A DNA stretch of 64,000 bases from the NCBI RefSeq assembly GCF_019925205.1, contig NC_083560.1, positions 41,834,270 to 41,898,269 of the forward strand, in the 5' to 3' direction. How positions within the stretch are numbered: position 1 is the first letter of the stretch; each line of letters begins with the position of its first letter. This document shows positions 11,563 through 24,800 of the stretch, piece by piece. The stretch comes from Metopolophium dirhodum. Lineage: Eukaryota > Arthropoda > Insecta > Hemiptera > Aphididae. The position numbers were made by a program, and so were the translations under genes. The notes beneath the pieces were generated by a model that was not told the origin of the DNA, searched no databases, and saw nothing but the letters and a program-made list of their open reading frames with translations.

Positions 11563-12735
11563 GTGGTAATAATTCAGAATCGTTATTCTAAACGTATCCT
11601 AAACTTAGAAAAAACCTACATATTACCACACTATATAGTTAATTCAAATCAACCAAATAAAACAAATCTATGTATATATGAGGATGACTGTATAAATCAA
11701 AATATATGTACATGCCAAACCTTTGTAAAAATAGGTAAATATTTAGGTCTATACAATGTGTCATAATCTTAAATTGAATGACCACATAAAATGTTTAACA
11801 AATAAATTATTAAGAAAACTTATGTATGCATTTAAAAATTTAACAGATATCTTAGAACTTAAGACAATTATAGTAGTGTATCAAGCATTAATAGAATCCA
11901 TAATTAATTATGGTATTTTCATATGGGGAGGTACGTATGATACAACTATAGATCCATTAAAAAAAATACAAAACAAAATACTAAAAATTATCCTAAAAAA
12001 CGACTCAAGATACCACACAAAATATTTATACAATGTACTTCCAATAAAAAAATTATTTTATAAAGCGCCGGTACTTTTTTTTTTTTACCTGTTTGAACCG
12101 ACGGCGTCGCGGGAACTGCTTTCGCATTACTTCCGCGAAAGCGCCGGTACTTAACATAATTAAAAATAACCTTACTTTTAAAACTGAACACGGACATAAT
12201 ACTAGACAAATATCTACTATCAAAGTACCAACTATGCACAAAAAATTAACACAATCCACATACTTATTTACAATATACTACCATTAGAAATTAAACACAG
12301 CAACTCTTTTAAGTTTCTTAATAAAAAATTACACTTTGGCTATTACAAGAACAAAATATAGACAGACTCATAACAAACGTATAGGATTACTGCATTATTT
12401 ATCATATAAGTTGTACGACTTTAGTAATTATTGTTAATTTTAGTTTATATTACTTTATTATATTGCATTATTTAACTACACAATTTTTTTTACATAATGC
12501 TATATTATATTATATTATATTATATAACTAAATAAAATAAAATATATATTTACTTATATTATTAATATTATAGTTAGGTATGTGAGAAATGTATATTACA
12601 AATTGTAATTATTTAACTTTTAAGAACTATCTAATGTATTTATATTTCAAATTGTGAACTCATTGGGCCCCATAAGAACATGTTCAGTGGGGCCCATTAT
12701 CTTCTTGAAGAATAAATAAAAATAAAAATAAAATA
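11563..12735 (+). mobile_element. 5'-truncated non-LTR retrotransposon (LINE) relic
   Basis: Two overlapping frames (11563-11766, 11756-12154) together carry the C-terminal part of a LINE reverse transcriptase: KIGKYLGL, then a frameshift, then LNDHIKCLTNKL and YQALIESIINYGIFIWGG, typical of Jockey-like elements downstream of the catalytic palm. The 3' end is an (AATAAA/AAAAATA)n tail at about 12710-12735, preceded by GGGCCCCATAAGAACATG. The catalytic region is missing and the frame is broken, so it is dead. A 61-bp insertion interrupts it. Confidence 0.75.
12077..12137 (-). mobile_element. small retroposed insert within the LINE
   Basis: The LINE coding frame is interrupted by 61 bp flanked by perfect 15-bp direct repeats AAAGCGCCGGTACTT (12062-12076 and 12138-12152). 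Read on the minus strand, the insert is GC-rich and ends in an A-run, the hallmark of a poly-A-tailed retroposon. GGTTCAAAC before the tail faintly resembles a B box. The source RNA is not identified. Confidence 0.7.
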
Positions 12736-12737
12736 CC

Positions 12738-12957
12738 ACAGGGGGGCACCATTTTTCACTGGCCCGTGCTACATTTCAATTTAGCTTATAAAAATATAAA
12801 ATGTTAAGATTTCTATGTATTTTATTTTATTATATTTATAAAATTATTAAAATCGATATAGAATTAGGTTTTTTATTGTATTTTTATGTTATTTGGTCCA
12901 CTACATTTTCGCACATTCAAAATTGGCCCTCTAGTAGCTTTGAGTTGCCTATCCCTG
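12738..12957. mobile_element. possible hAT-like MITE
   Basis: The left end CAGGGGGGCACCA and the right end (reverse complement) CAGGGATAGGCAAC resemble the CAGGG...GGCA ends of hAT transposons. No clear 8-bp target duplication is visible, so this is tentative. It abuts the LINE tail. Confidence 0.35.
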
Positions 12958-13840
12958 GTATATACTAATAAGTAATAAAGTAATATTATAGTATAGTTTA
13001 TTTATGAGTATATATATATATTTATATATGTGTATTTAAAAATTGTAAATTGTTTGAGCATTTTTAAATACTCGTAACTTGCTTCAAAATTAAAATATAA
13101 AAAAACTTACGAGATTCACTAGATAATAATCTTACCTTGAAATTTTATAAGTGGTCAATTCACTCTAATTTTTAATCTAACAGATTTAAGCGTGATCTGC
13201 TGAGTGTACAAATTGCTATGTTATAGTAATGCGTTCGTAAAACAGAGAATGCATACGGGTGCAGAGCCCTCTAAAAAATAATATAATTTGTGACGAGCAT
13301 GCAAAAACTCTGGCGTTATCATTCATTTCTAGTACTCTAGATTATAAGTTCCCACTATCATAACACAATTAGAAGCACTCACGGCAGACGGAGGCAAACG
13401 ACTAAGGTCCAATTGCTCTGCAGCGGTGTGTCAACTATAATACTATACACATTATGAAGTTATGTGCTATCAATCCATTTAACCTAATTTTGGGTAAACT
13501 TAATTATACTTAACAGAAATATTGAATTTTAATTGTTTTTTTTTTTTTGTGAATTAATAATCTCAGAGTTTCCATATTTATATGGATAAACATAATCAAC
13601 ATAATCCCCTCGCCACCCCCTTACAAAAATAATGTATACGCCACTGATTATAACAAATCGAAAAACTTTTTTTTTTTAGCTAATTAGAAAATTTTGATCA
13701 ATTATCAACAATATCTATAATAGATAGTTCTTTGGAATTGCATTTTTACTTTTAACACAAATAAATTTACTTATACTTAAGCCGGACTAAGGCAATACTT
13801 TGTAATAGTATTATTGTTTATTAAGTATCTACATGTTACC
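12958..13840. other. intergenic AT-rich DNA
   Basis: No gene or clear element is seen. An AT dinucleotide run is near 13010, and a slightly GC-richer patch at 13370-13430 has no open frame of note. Confidence 0.5.
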
Positions 13841-13848
13841 GTTATAAG

Positions 13849-14129
13849 TAGGGAACGGATTTGAATGCAAATTGCATTTTTTTCTGAATGTCCAAATCAT
13901 TGGTTTCCAAGCAAAAAGTTCATTTCATACGTCAAAGAATTAAAAAATGTAACTTTTATTTTGCATTATTTTGCATTTTTAAGACTTTAATGCATTTTGT
14001 GGTTTTTAAGTCATTTTTGGGTCATTTTTTTAGTGCATTTTTTGATGTTAAAGCATTTTTTTAAGGCATTAAATTGTATTTTTTTAAGGCATTTTTCTTG
14101 TTTTTTAGAGCATTTAAATCCGTTCCCTA
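13849..14129. mobile_element. hAT-type MITE, 281 bp, exact TSD
   Basis: The terminal inverted repeats are TAGGGAACGGATTT (13849-13862) and its exact complement AAATCCGTTCCCTA (14116-14129). The 8-bp direct repeats GTTATAAG (13841-13848 and 14130-14137) are the target duplication expected for hAT. The interior is a run of TGCATTTTT-like units with no coding capacity. Its ends match those of the larger element at 22851-25458, the likely source family. Confidence 0.9.
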
Positions 14130-14800
14130 GTTATAAGCATTTAAATACTGTACAATACACATAGGTTTGTAAAATAGTTCTATATCCAGTGAAGTTCCAA
14201 TCAATTTAGCAAAAGTGTCTGAGCTTATAGGTATTTCTTAAATTAATGACAGTTTATATAGGTAATTTTAGTAGGAGGAATGGCGTATCACAAATAAAAT
14301 CTACCAACACCAGCCAGCCAGTTTTTTTTATTATTTCGATCAACTAAACTTCTAAAGTCAACCCACCCAGATGAGATCAAATTTCACAATCAGTTCAGAC
14401 AAAAACGCTATCTCCAGTTTAGTTTTTTAAATTATTTATTGAGAGCCAAGTACGCTTTATGGCTTTACACTTACAATAAAATAACTTATTTAGAAAACTA
14501 TTAATTGTAAAATGTCAAATGGTATATTTTTCATGATTTTATAAATTATCAACATTTTTGAAGTAACTCATTAATTTAAAAAGTAATAACTTTTTAAAAA
14601 ATAAATATTTAGATTTTAACAAGTAGGTACTTATTTAAAAAATCTCATAAAACATTTAAAAAAAGTTCATTATTTTTGTATTAAAAATATTTTTTGATAA
14701 CTAGAATAACTTTAGGTATATACCTATAATTTATAAAAAAATTATAATCAAACTCATTAGCATTTTAAACATCTGTTTTTTTTTTAATAAATATACATCT

Positions 14801-15899
14801 CTACATATCCAGATCATGTACAAACAAATAGTAATACCACATATTTTTAAAAATTAAAATAATTTCTTTTGTATAAACATCCATATCAAATAGAACACTA
14901 TGCATTTTACATTTCCAAATATTTTTTCTCATATTTTCCAAAGAAAGTTTGTTCAACCCCAATTGTGTTGCAATTTCAATAAAGTTTTCTTCATTTTGAG
15001 CAATAGTATTAATAATCCCTAAAGTAGTTAACTGTGAAGCCGTTACACGAGATGTAAATGTATCTCCAGGTAATGTTACTACTGGAACTCCTGCCCATAA
15101 TGCATCCAAGCAAGCTCTGTGGCCATTGTATAAATGTGTGTCCAAATATATATCAGCCAACTGGATTCGATTCATGTGTTGATATATAGGAATAAAGTCA
15201 GCAAAAATGATCCGTGATGTATCAAAGCTTAAATCATTAGCATATTTTTTTAAGTTATTTTCCGCAGTATCATTCAAATGTAGAAGCCATAGTACAGAGT
15301 TAGGAACATTATTTAAAATAGTTAGCCACATACGTAGAGTTAATGGATCTATTTTATATAGTTTACTAAAATTACAAAAAACCACAACATTTTCTGGTAA
15401 GTTGAACTTTTGTCTAGTGTAATATTTCATGAATGTTGGGAGTTCTTCTTCAATGCGTACATTTTTAACTGATCCTACTAATTCATTAATATCGTCTCCA
15501 TAAAGATCAATGCTTTGATGTATAATATTATTTGTACTATCTATGACTTCCTTGCGCTGAGGTAAATTAGAAAACTTCTGCTTGTGATCACCAGAAAAAA
15601 TAGTTTGATTTGTGTAAGCCAATTTTTTAGTACATAAACTTTGAAGTTTAGGAGGAAAACTCATGTTTTTATCTGTAATCAAGTAATCCAGGAATGTATC
15701 AATACTGGTACTAGGATAACCAAGCCATGAAACTTGAATTGGAGCTGGTCTCAAAGCAAATATTTCAGTTTGAATACCCTTTATATAACCACTCAGGTCA
15801 ACCAGTATATGGATTCCATCACTATTTATACATTTAGCAGCATCGATGGTTTTGAGTTGTGACAAATTTCTATGGTGTTTAAAGAGTTTATCCCTGAAA
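14801..15899 (-). CDS. OGT-like exon 7, catalytic domain
   Basis: It starts after the acceptor TTTTTAG (AG at 15901-15900), completes a Cys codon, and encodes residues 775-1140 to the stop at 14801. It has DGIHILVDLSGY, the UDP-contact Lys in LYKIDP, and NGHRACLDALWAG. The short linker between the two catalytic lobes replaces the usual intervening domain. Confidence 0.85.
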
Positions 15900-18800
15900 C
15901 TAAAAAAAAAATGGTTTTACATTATTAATATTATAATCAATAATAATTAGTGACTGATTTAATAATAGTTAAATGAGTTTAGTGGTAAAGTTAAATACAT
16001 AATTTAATACTAAACAACTGAGCGTTATCAAAGAATTTAGTTGATCTTTACATTAAATTACAAATCATAGGTAATTATGACTATGTAATTATGTAATTAT
16101 AATTACATTTAATTACAAGGCATTTGCTTCTAACAAATCAAATAATAAAATAATAAGTAATAATAAAATCCTTGTTGTATTAATTTTTTTTTTTGATTAC
16201 GTTTATAATTTTAGTAAATAATACAATTTATTGAAAAAGGTCTAAAGGTATAAGCCATATTTTTACTTTTATTTATTGAAATAATTTAAATAAAATATTT
16301 ACCAGGGTAGAATATTGTCACATGATGATATAGAATAACAAATTACATCTATATGGTAGTTGTATATCTTGGATAAGGATTCCATAAACGTTGATATTGG
16401 GTATTCACCAAAGTTGATTGATACAAAACCAATCCTTAGTTTTCCGTTCGAAGATATTATAGATGTTGGATGAATAAATGGTTTGGATTTATCAATTGTA
16501 TTTTTAAAAATCTCAACACAATGATTTGCATACTCAGTAGTAATATTTGTTTGTAGTTCTAATGATAGTGGAAACATCAACAAATCATGAGGCAAAAAGA
16601 ACAAGCCTCCATCATTATTGAGTTGTTTGTTAAATATTTCTTTTAAGATAATCACGTGAGAATCATAATCTGACCAGTCACAAACTTTTTGTAAACATTG
16701 TACTAATTTACAATACACTTCTGGAAAATCTGGTTTCAGTTTTAATACAACTTCATATGTACGAAAAACATTATCACTTTCATTTTGATCATGCCGAATT
16801 GCCTTGTAAAAACAATGTAATGCTTCTTTACTCATGTTTAACTCTGTAAATATACTACCCATATCTATATAAATTTTGACAGATTTATTGTCATCCGTCA
16901 AAGCGTTTTCATAATGAACAAGGGCACCATTAAGATTTTTATTTTTTTTGTAAAAAATATTTGCTAAATTCAAATGGACATCAAGGGCATCAGAGATATC
17001 GATTTTTAAAATTCTATGATAGATATCAACGATATCATCAAATTTGCCCAATTTTTGTTTTAGAATTGATAAATTAATTATAGTATTTAGATGATCTGGT
17101 TGAAACTGAAGAGCCATTGTATAACATTCTAGAGCCTTTTCAAAATTATTTTCATGTTCGTAAGTGATTGCAATATCACAGTAAATATTGGGAAAGCTTG
17201 GTTGCAATTGAATAACTTTTCTATACCTGTTGAAAAATTAATTTATGATATAATTAATAGTAATATAGATACATTTTAAAAGAATAATAATATTAATTAA
17301 TTAAATAAATTACTATATTGTTTATATCATGAAAAACCGAAATTAATAACAAATAAGTAAAAAAATAACAATAGTCAACATCTATAAGTCACAGTATCTT
17401 AAATTTAATTGAGACATTGGATTCATTGAATTGAACATTCTAAGATGAAATAAAAACGCTGTAGTTTATTAATATTTAACATTTAAAAAAAATCCAAAAT
17501 TAAATTAATGCATGCAAATGTATATACTAACAGTATGAAACATGCGAAACAATGAACCATTTATTAATGAATTATTAATATTTTAATGTGAACTTTTATA
17601 TTAAAATTGACTTTGTTTTTTTTTTATTGATGATACTAAGCAGAAATCTTTCTTTTTTAAATATAGCTAGATTAAAACCATATAATCAATACATGCCTAA
17701 TTTAACTATGAAAAATAATAAATATTCAAAACTTATTGTGGAAGAACATTTATATTGAATTAAATTAAATGAATAGTAAATAGTAGATTAAAATTGTCTA
17801 ATATAAATATTGGAACTTTACCAAACAAACAAATGCTGCTTAATTTAATTTCATAACTTTATCAATGTCTTATGAATCAGGAATATAGCAAATATATATC
17901 AAATCTATAATTCCCTAGCCTTGGATTTAATTTTAATATTGAAAACATAAGGTGAATAATGTTCAGCTGACATAGAATTTAAAAACCCAATGTAATATGT
18001 TTTCAGTATTTCAGGTAAGGGTATTTTTTATTTTGAAATTTATAATGTAATCCTAAAATGAATCCGGGTTTCGCCACTTATTATAGGTTATACAACTTTT
18101 TTGTACATAATTTAACCATGACTTCTAAAGTTGAGATGGAGTAACAGACAATAGACATATTATATGGAATTAAACGCAAAATATACAATCTTAAAATAAT
18201 AAATTATGTAAATTAAAAGAAAAATTATAAGAGTAAGTACTCACTAATAACAAATAACAAATATTAAACTAGGGAAGGAAAAAATGTAACCAAAATAAAT
18301 ATGAAGTGTAAGACTAGTCAAGAATAAGAGTCAACAAAGGGGATCAGTGGATAAGGTGTAATTATAAATTATGAGTAACTAGAATAGAGAATATAATTTT
18401 GTGTAATTAATTTTTTTTTCATTGTAATGGAGAACTTTGCTAAAATTTAAATTGTTTTAACTTAAGTATCCTAAGTCACCATACATAACCAGTAAATTAT
18501 TATGCAACAAACATTTATGACTACTATGTAATTAAGCAATAAAATCTAAAATAATACCTGACTAAAGCCATATTATAATGACCCAGCTTATGCATAACAA
18601 GTCCAACTTTCCAATGACCAATTGCATTCTCAGGATTGAATTGTATAGCAGAAATATATGCATCTTTTGCATTTTCATGGTCATCACTTTCTATATATAA
18701 ATCGCCCAATGAAATGCAAGCATCTGATGCATTTATATATTTTTTAGACTTTGCGTATACTTTATACAGAAGCTTAAATACATCCTTTCTTTGGTTATCA

Positions 18801-21800
18801 AACTTGATACATTTTTTTAAATGGAGTTCTGCTTCTTCTGAATTGTTGATTTGTAGGTACATAACAGCCAATTCAAAATTAACATTTACATTATTTGGCT
18901 GAAGTTTCAAACATTTTAAGAAGGTTTCAATAGACAATCGTAATTTATCTTCATAATAAAAAACAAAGGCTAAATATCTTAAAACATCAAAATCTTCTGG
19001 ATTTACATTCAATATTTTTTGAAATACAGCATATGCTTTATGGAACTCTGATTCTTTGAGATAAGAAAGTCCTAAATACTTCAAAGTAATTTTTATATTA
19101 GGATTTACTTCCAAAACTTTCTCATAATATGAAATAGCTTTACTAAATTTAGCCGTCTTAAAATATGCATTTCCTAAGCTATTCAAATTTTTTTGCAAAT
19201 ATGGTGCAATTTTCTGTACTATCTTAAATTGCTTTTTAGCTTTTTTTATTTCATTTAAACGTAAAAGTAGATTGCCATACTCACTACGTGCGGTCAATAA
19301 TTTAGGATCTAATGACAAAACTCGTTCATACGCTAGTTCAGCTAGTTTTAGATCGTTTGTCTTAACTAACGCATCTGCATAATTCATCCAAGCGTAAATA
19401 CAAAAAGGTTCCATTTGACAAGATACAGAAAAGTAAAGTTTGGCTAAATCAATTTCTGATTGTAGCCAATGAATCAGTCCCAAGTTATTATAAACTTTAA
19501 AACTGTTGAGATTAATATGTTTTGCTATTACCAAGCAATCAATAGATTTTTCATAATTTCCACACTTGAAAAATGAATCAGCGTTAAGTAATATAACATT
19601 TAAGTCTTTCGGTTTATGCTTTTTTAATTCTTCACAAACTTGTTGAGTATTAATAAAATGTCCACTTTGAATTTCAAATATTGCATATTCTAGAAGAAAA
19701 TCTAAAAAAAAAAAAAATATTTACATTTTAGAACATTTATTAATATTAAGTTAATTAAGTAATAAATTAATTATGAAATAACAATTTGATTCAAATGGAG
19801 TTTCATTCTATGACAAAATGCAATAGAACAGACACTAAAATACTCTAATCTAGTAAACAGATTTGCAGTAAACCCACAAAATATTAAGACTATGTAGATG
19901 AGGTTCAATGAGAGAACACACTAACTCTGTGCTTATAGACTGATGGATAAGACCTAATTTTTCCTTCCAGTGGAACCACTTTGCTGGGTGTCCCGCAGAC
20001 TGATCAGATTTTTTTCGGCCCTTAGTGCATTCTCTCGCTGGATGGAGAATAATATTTGAGCTCAATGAATTTAAAATGTATAATCTTACAGCAAAACTAT
20101 AATTTAAGAAAGAATGACAACTTTAGTGTAGTATGGACAAAACCAGATTAACTTCAGAATCAATTTTAGTCTTAATAATGATTTTTAAGACAATTATTGA
20201 AATAAAAATAGAAAATTTTGCATGTCTATAAGACTATAAACTACTCAAAATGTGTAAAATTATTTTTGAATTTATACTATGTATAGAAAATACTAATTTA
20301 AATACTTGGTGGAAAATTCTAATTTATTAAATAAAGTACTTATTATTGTCTACGATTCTAAGCAGAGGTTTGTCAGTGAATATAAAGTATATATTTTAAT
20401 CATACGTTTTTTGATATTGCTATTTAAGTTCCTATACCTACAGAATTTACTGTTAGTATTACCCTAGGCTGATTTAATTTTTTCTGAAAACATTGCATTT
20501 ATCATAATATTAGTATTAAATTATGATAATAGTGTAACTACCTATATTATGTAAGAAAATTACCACATTATTGTAATTGAATTTTTAGGCAATGCCCCAT
20601 TACTGTAGAACTATCTGAATAGATTCAAGGAATAAATTGGTAATAGCTTAAAATTTATCTAAATATTTTTTAAATGTTATTGTGTAGGTATAGTAAAGTA
20701 TAAAATACTAATAGTTTAAGTCCCCATGAATAATGATGTGAATCATAGAAAAATAACTAACATCGTTATTCTTTGTTTAAATATCTAATTTCCTCCAAAT
20801 TGAAGTCAAATGTCTATAAAAAAATCTTTGTAGGTACTTACACCTATATATTTTTTAGATTTATTGATCATATAATCATATGATCTGAATAATTTATAAA
20901 AAATTTATAATTTTAAGAAATTTGTTAACATTTTATCTTTAAATGTTTATAAAAAAATTTATACAGTTAATATGTCTTTAATATATTTTTAAATTGGTGT
21001 GACAATTCACAAGGAGCCTTGTATAGTTGTATTTAATTGTAAAAATATAAAAAAAAATTAGAGATAAGAAAATAATGAAGTAAAAAATTTGTGAGAATTT
21101 TGTTATCAATTTTAAATAATAGATAAGGTAAGGAAATTTTCTTATGAATTTCTGTCAACAACTAATTCGCATGTTTTCGCGATTTTGACGAATTTTTTGA
21201 ATATTTTAACTTTATACGCTCATAAAATATTATTGTATAATGACATTTGACTTATTTTTTTATTACACTAGAACAACTCAGACAGCATTTTGTAATGATA
21301 TTATAAAATTATCATAGGCGTGCGCAGACTTTAATTCCGGCCGAGCCTGGAACAATTAGTGCCCCGATACTAGGACAGTAATCCTAATTTTTCAACATAC
21401 GTTCTAATATTGTAAATTATATATATGTTATATATATTTAAATATAATCAAGTTGTATGTTTACACAAAGTTAAAGTGCTTATTTCTAGACATATATTTT
21501 TGAAGTTGTGAATATAATTTTAAATTCTTCAAAAATAAAATGATATAAATACAATTATGTATAAAAAGAGGAAAACACATTACCCAAAATTTAAAATAAA
21601 GCTTGGTTAACAAACAAAAATAGTTTATACATATTATATTAATACATAATGTATAATATATGTATAGTAATGTATTAATGTGTAATTATCTAATAATTAA
21701 AATTAAAGAAAAATTATAAATTAATTCTCCTATTTCCTATAATTTTTAATATGTCAATCAGTGTGTCACCATTTTAACATGTTAGTTCTGGTTCAGTAAA

Positions 21801-24800
21801 TATTAATAATAAACTATTAAGTCGGTCTTGGTGCATAGTACTTCTTAAATTATTTATTACTATTGTTAATATTTTTAAAATAACCCATTCGTAGGAACAA
21901 CTTGTATCTAGTATTACACTGAATAATTTCAATATCATGAAAAATCTATTAGATGAGTAGATTAGTATTTTAGTAAGTATTGGTTTTCCGAGCCACGAAC
22001 TGATAGACCTAACCATCGGTAGCTATGTATAATACGATGTATTTATGTATAACCAACCTATTATTAATGTCTTTAGTCATAAATCATAATGCATATTTTG
22101 TACACTATGTTTTTGTTAGATGAATAAAATTGATGTAGTGGTACACGCAAGTATTATTTATTTTATTTCACTATCACGAAAAATAAAAATATGTTCAAAC
22201 ATATTGTTATAGTAAGTATTAAATATATACATACATTTTACTATGCCCCCAAAAAGATTCTGGTCGAGCCTCGTGCACACTCTTACTATGAAAATTATTA
22301 TAATAACAATATAAATTAATATTATAATCACGAATAATATTATTATAATGTTAAAGTACAACTTTTAAGCAAAAAAATGTTGTCTGGTTTAACTTAATAG
22401 GAGTTTTGCATAACATTTTAAAGTTTTTTGACTGAGCATTGATAAAAATTTGATATTTTTTTAATAGTATATTCAAAACTTATGAGGAACCTTATAATAC
22501 ATTTTTCAATAAATTTTTGATAAAGCCGAAAATTCTTTCAAAACATTAAAAAGAAAACCCCCAAATACAATCAAAATTTGCTCATGCCTATAAATAGTCC
22601 AAAATGATTCATAATATTTTGAAAATTTTATCGTGCATAGAAAATTATGCTATAAATATTTTGTGAAAATTTCAAGTATCTACGGTTATTGGTTTATAAG
22701 TTAGGTACACCAATAAAATAAAATAAATTGTTTATGTCAAAAACTGGTATTGTGTGCAAATTCCCAAATTACCAACTTGATTCGCTTGTTTACCAGAAAA
22801 GATGTTGACGTTTAACATCAAAAGATTTTTACTGCTCCAAAGGTAATAACTAGGGAACGGATATTAATTAATTTAAATATTTTTATGTAGTCTTAATATC
22901 AGACAGTTTTTGATATATGTTTACGTTTCATTTAATTTCGAATAATCTTATGCTAATTTTGTTTTAAATATTTTTAAATACTTAAGTATTTGACATTAAA
23001 TGACAACAATTCAATATCCTATCTAAGTAGTAGTGATAGATATAAATTTCAGTACATACTCATCAATATATGCGTTTATTTTTCGATCAGTGTTCATATG
23101 AGCGTTATTTGATCACATTGTTTTTGAATTGTTTCAGTTTGTGTAGTTTGTATAATATAATTTATAAATTTATAATATTGTTAACTATTTAAATATACTC
23201 AAAATCACTCATTCAAAAACATTAAAAGTTGTTCTTTATTTGGAAGAATTTCTAAATTAAACTTTTAGAAGTGTTGGACAAGTTTTAAACTGTCAAATAT
23301 TGTGATAAACCAGAATCAATCGACCAACGTGGTCAAGTTATTCAAAACTATTTTAAAAATTCAAAATATCATTGGATATGGACCTATTTGGGTTGGAAAG
23401 AATAAAACCACAGACGCCCAATTAAAATGTAAGTAAATGTTATTGTAGGAAAATTGAGCACTGAACCATCTAAACCATTTTTGTTATGTTGCAAAGAATT
23501 AGATAAATGCAACCACAAAACTATATTGTGAGCTGAGAGTAAAATGATTCTATGTCAAAATATCTAATTTTTAAGGTTTGTTGTCAAATATCTTTTTATC
23601 ATATTTTATCATACAGTGATAATTGTTTAAAATTGATATCAAAATATCAAGCATGTTTTCTATAACAATATAACATGCAAATATAACATATCACTATTTT
23701 AGTTAATTCTTTAATAATAAAAACAATGAAAAAACAGTTTGGAGTAAAAATGTTCTATACAAAGAACTATTTTACTCGCTAAATATTGTTTATTTAATAG
23801 ATAGAACCTTTTTACCCTATAGCACATTACACAGGCCAACATAATATGATGTAATATGATATAATTTACCTAAAACGTCAATCATTAATATTCTATTAAA
23901 TCACTTTTTATTTAAATTTTATTTTGTATAAATGTATAATACTGTGATGCAACATTAAATACATTTAATACCTAATAAATTCATAAAAATAAAATAAAAT
24001 AAAAATAATAATAATAGAATCACAATTCTAAACAATATTTTTTTAACTTATAAGATACTGAGCTGTAATTCTAAGAATAATTTGTGTGTATTATTTTTAT
24101 TTAAAAGTTTCTTTATATTTGTGAAACAAATTAGTATAAAACATATGTTACTGTATAATTCTGTGATGCAACATTAATTACATTTAATAATAAATTCATA
24201 AAAATAAAATAATAATAATAGAATCAAAATTAAAAACATTTTTTTTTTTAACTATAAGATTACGCTAAGAATAATTTGTGTGTATAATTTTTTATTTTAA
24301 AGTTTCTTTATATCTGTGAAACAAATTAGTAAAACGTATGTTCATCTTCGGGCATACATTGGTAAAAATACTCTATATCTTGAATTTTTTCTTTAGTTAT
24401 TTTTGGATTATTTTTAGTTGATACAGCTAAGTTTATATTTTTTAAAGATTTATAAAATTTGGAGTCGAGTTAAAGAACAAGTTAATTTTAAGAAAATCAT
24501 CTACACCATCACCATGTAATGTACTGAACTATATTTATAATTGTATGTATTATCTATGGATGGGAAACACTTGTTTTGACCAGGACATATTGATATTATT
24601 ATGTTATTGGTAGTGATGGGACTCTTTTACTCTTAATAATGTTTTTGTTATTCAATTAAAGATATGTATCCGAATTTAACCCTGCCTATTATAACTCAGA
24701 GGGGTATGTGGCTATCAGCTGTAATATATTATTCAAATAATTTTGAAAAGACTAAGTGTTGTTTTAAATTTAGGTTCCTATGCTTCAATGGCAATTAAAA

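Noticed and set aside
12093..12287. 64-codon frame and antisense frames at 11988-12259
   Set aside because: Created by the small insertion within the LINE; not independent genes.
19850..20065. 71-codon minus-strand frame as first exon of the OGT-like gene
   Set aside because: Lacks a phase-compatible donor to 19701, whereas the upstream small exons connect exactly.
21312..22290. Transposon bounded by GCGTGCGCAG and GTGCACACTC
   Set aside because: The inner similarity (GAGCCT) is in direct, not inverted, orientation and the end match is weak, so only noted in the intron entry.
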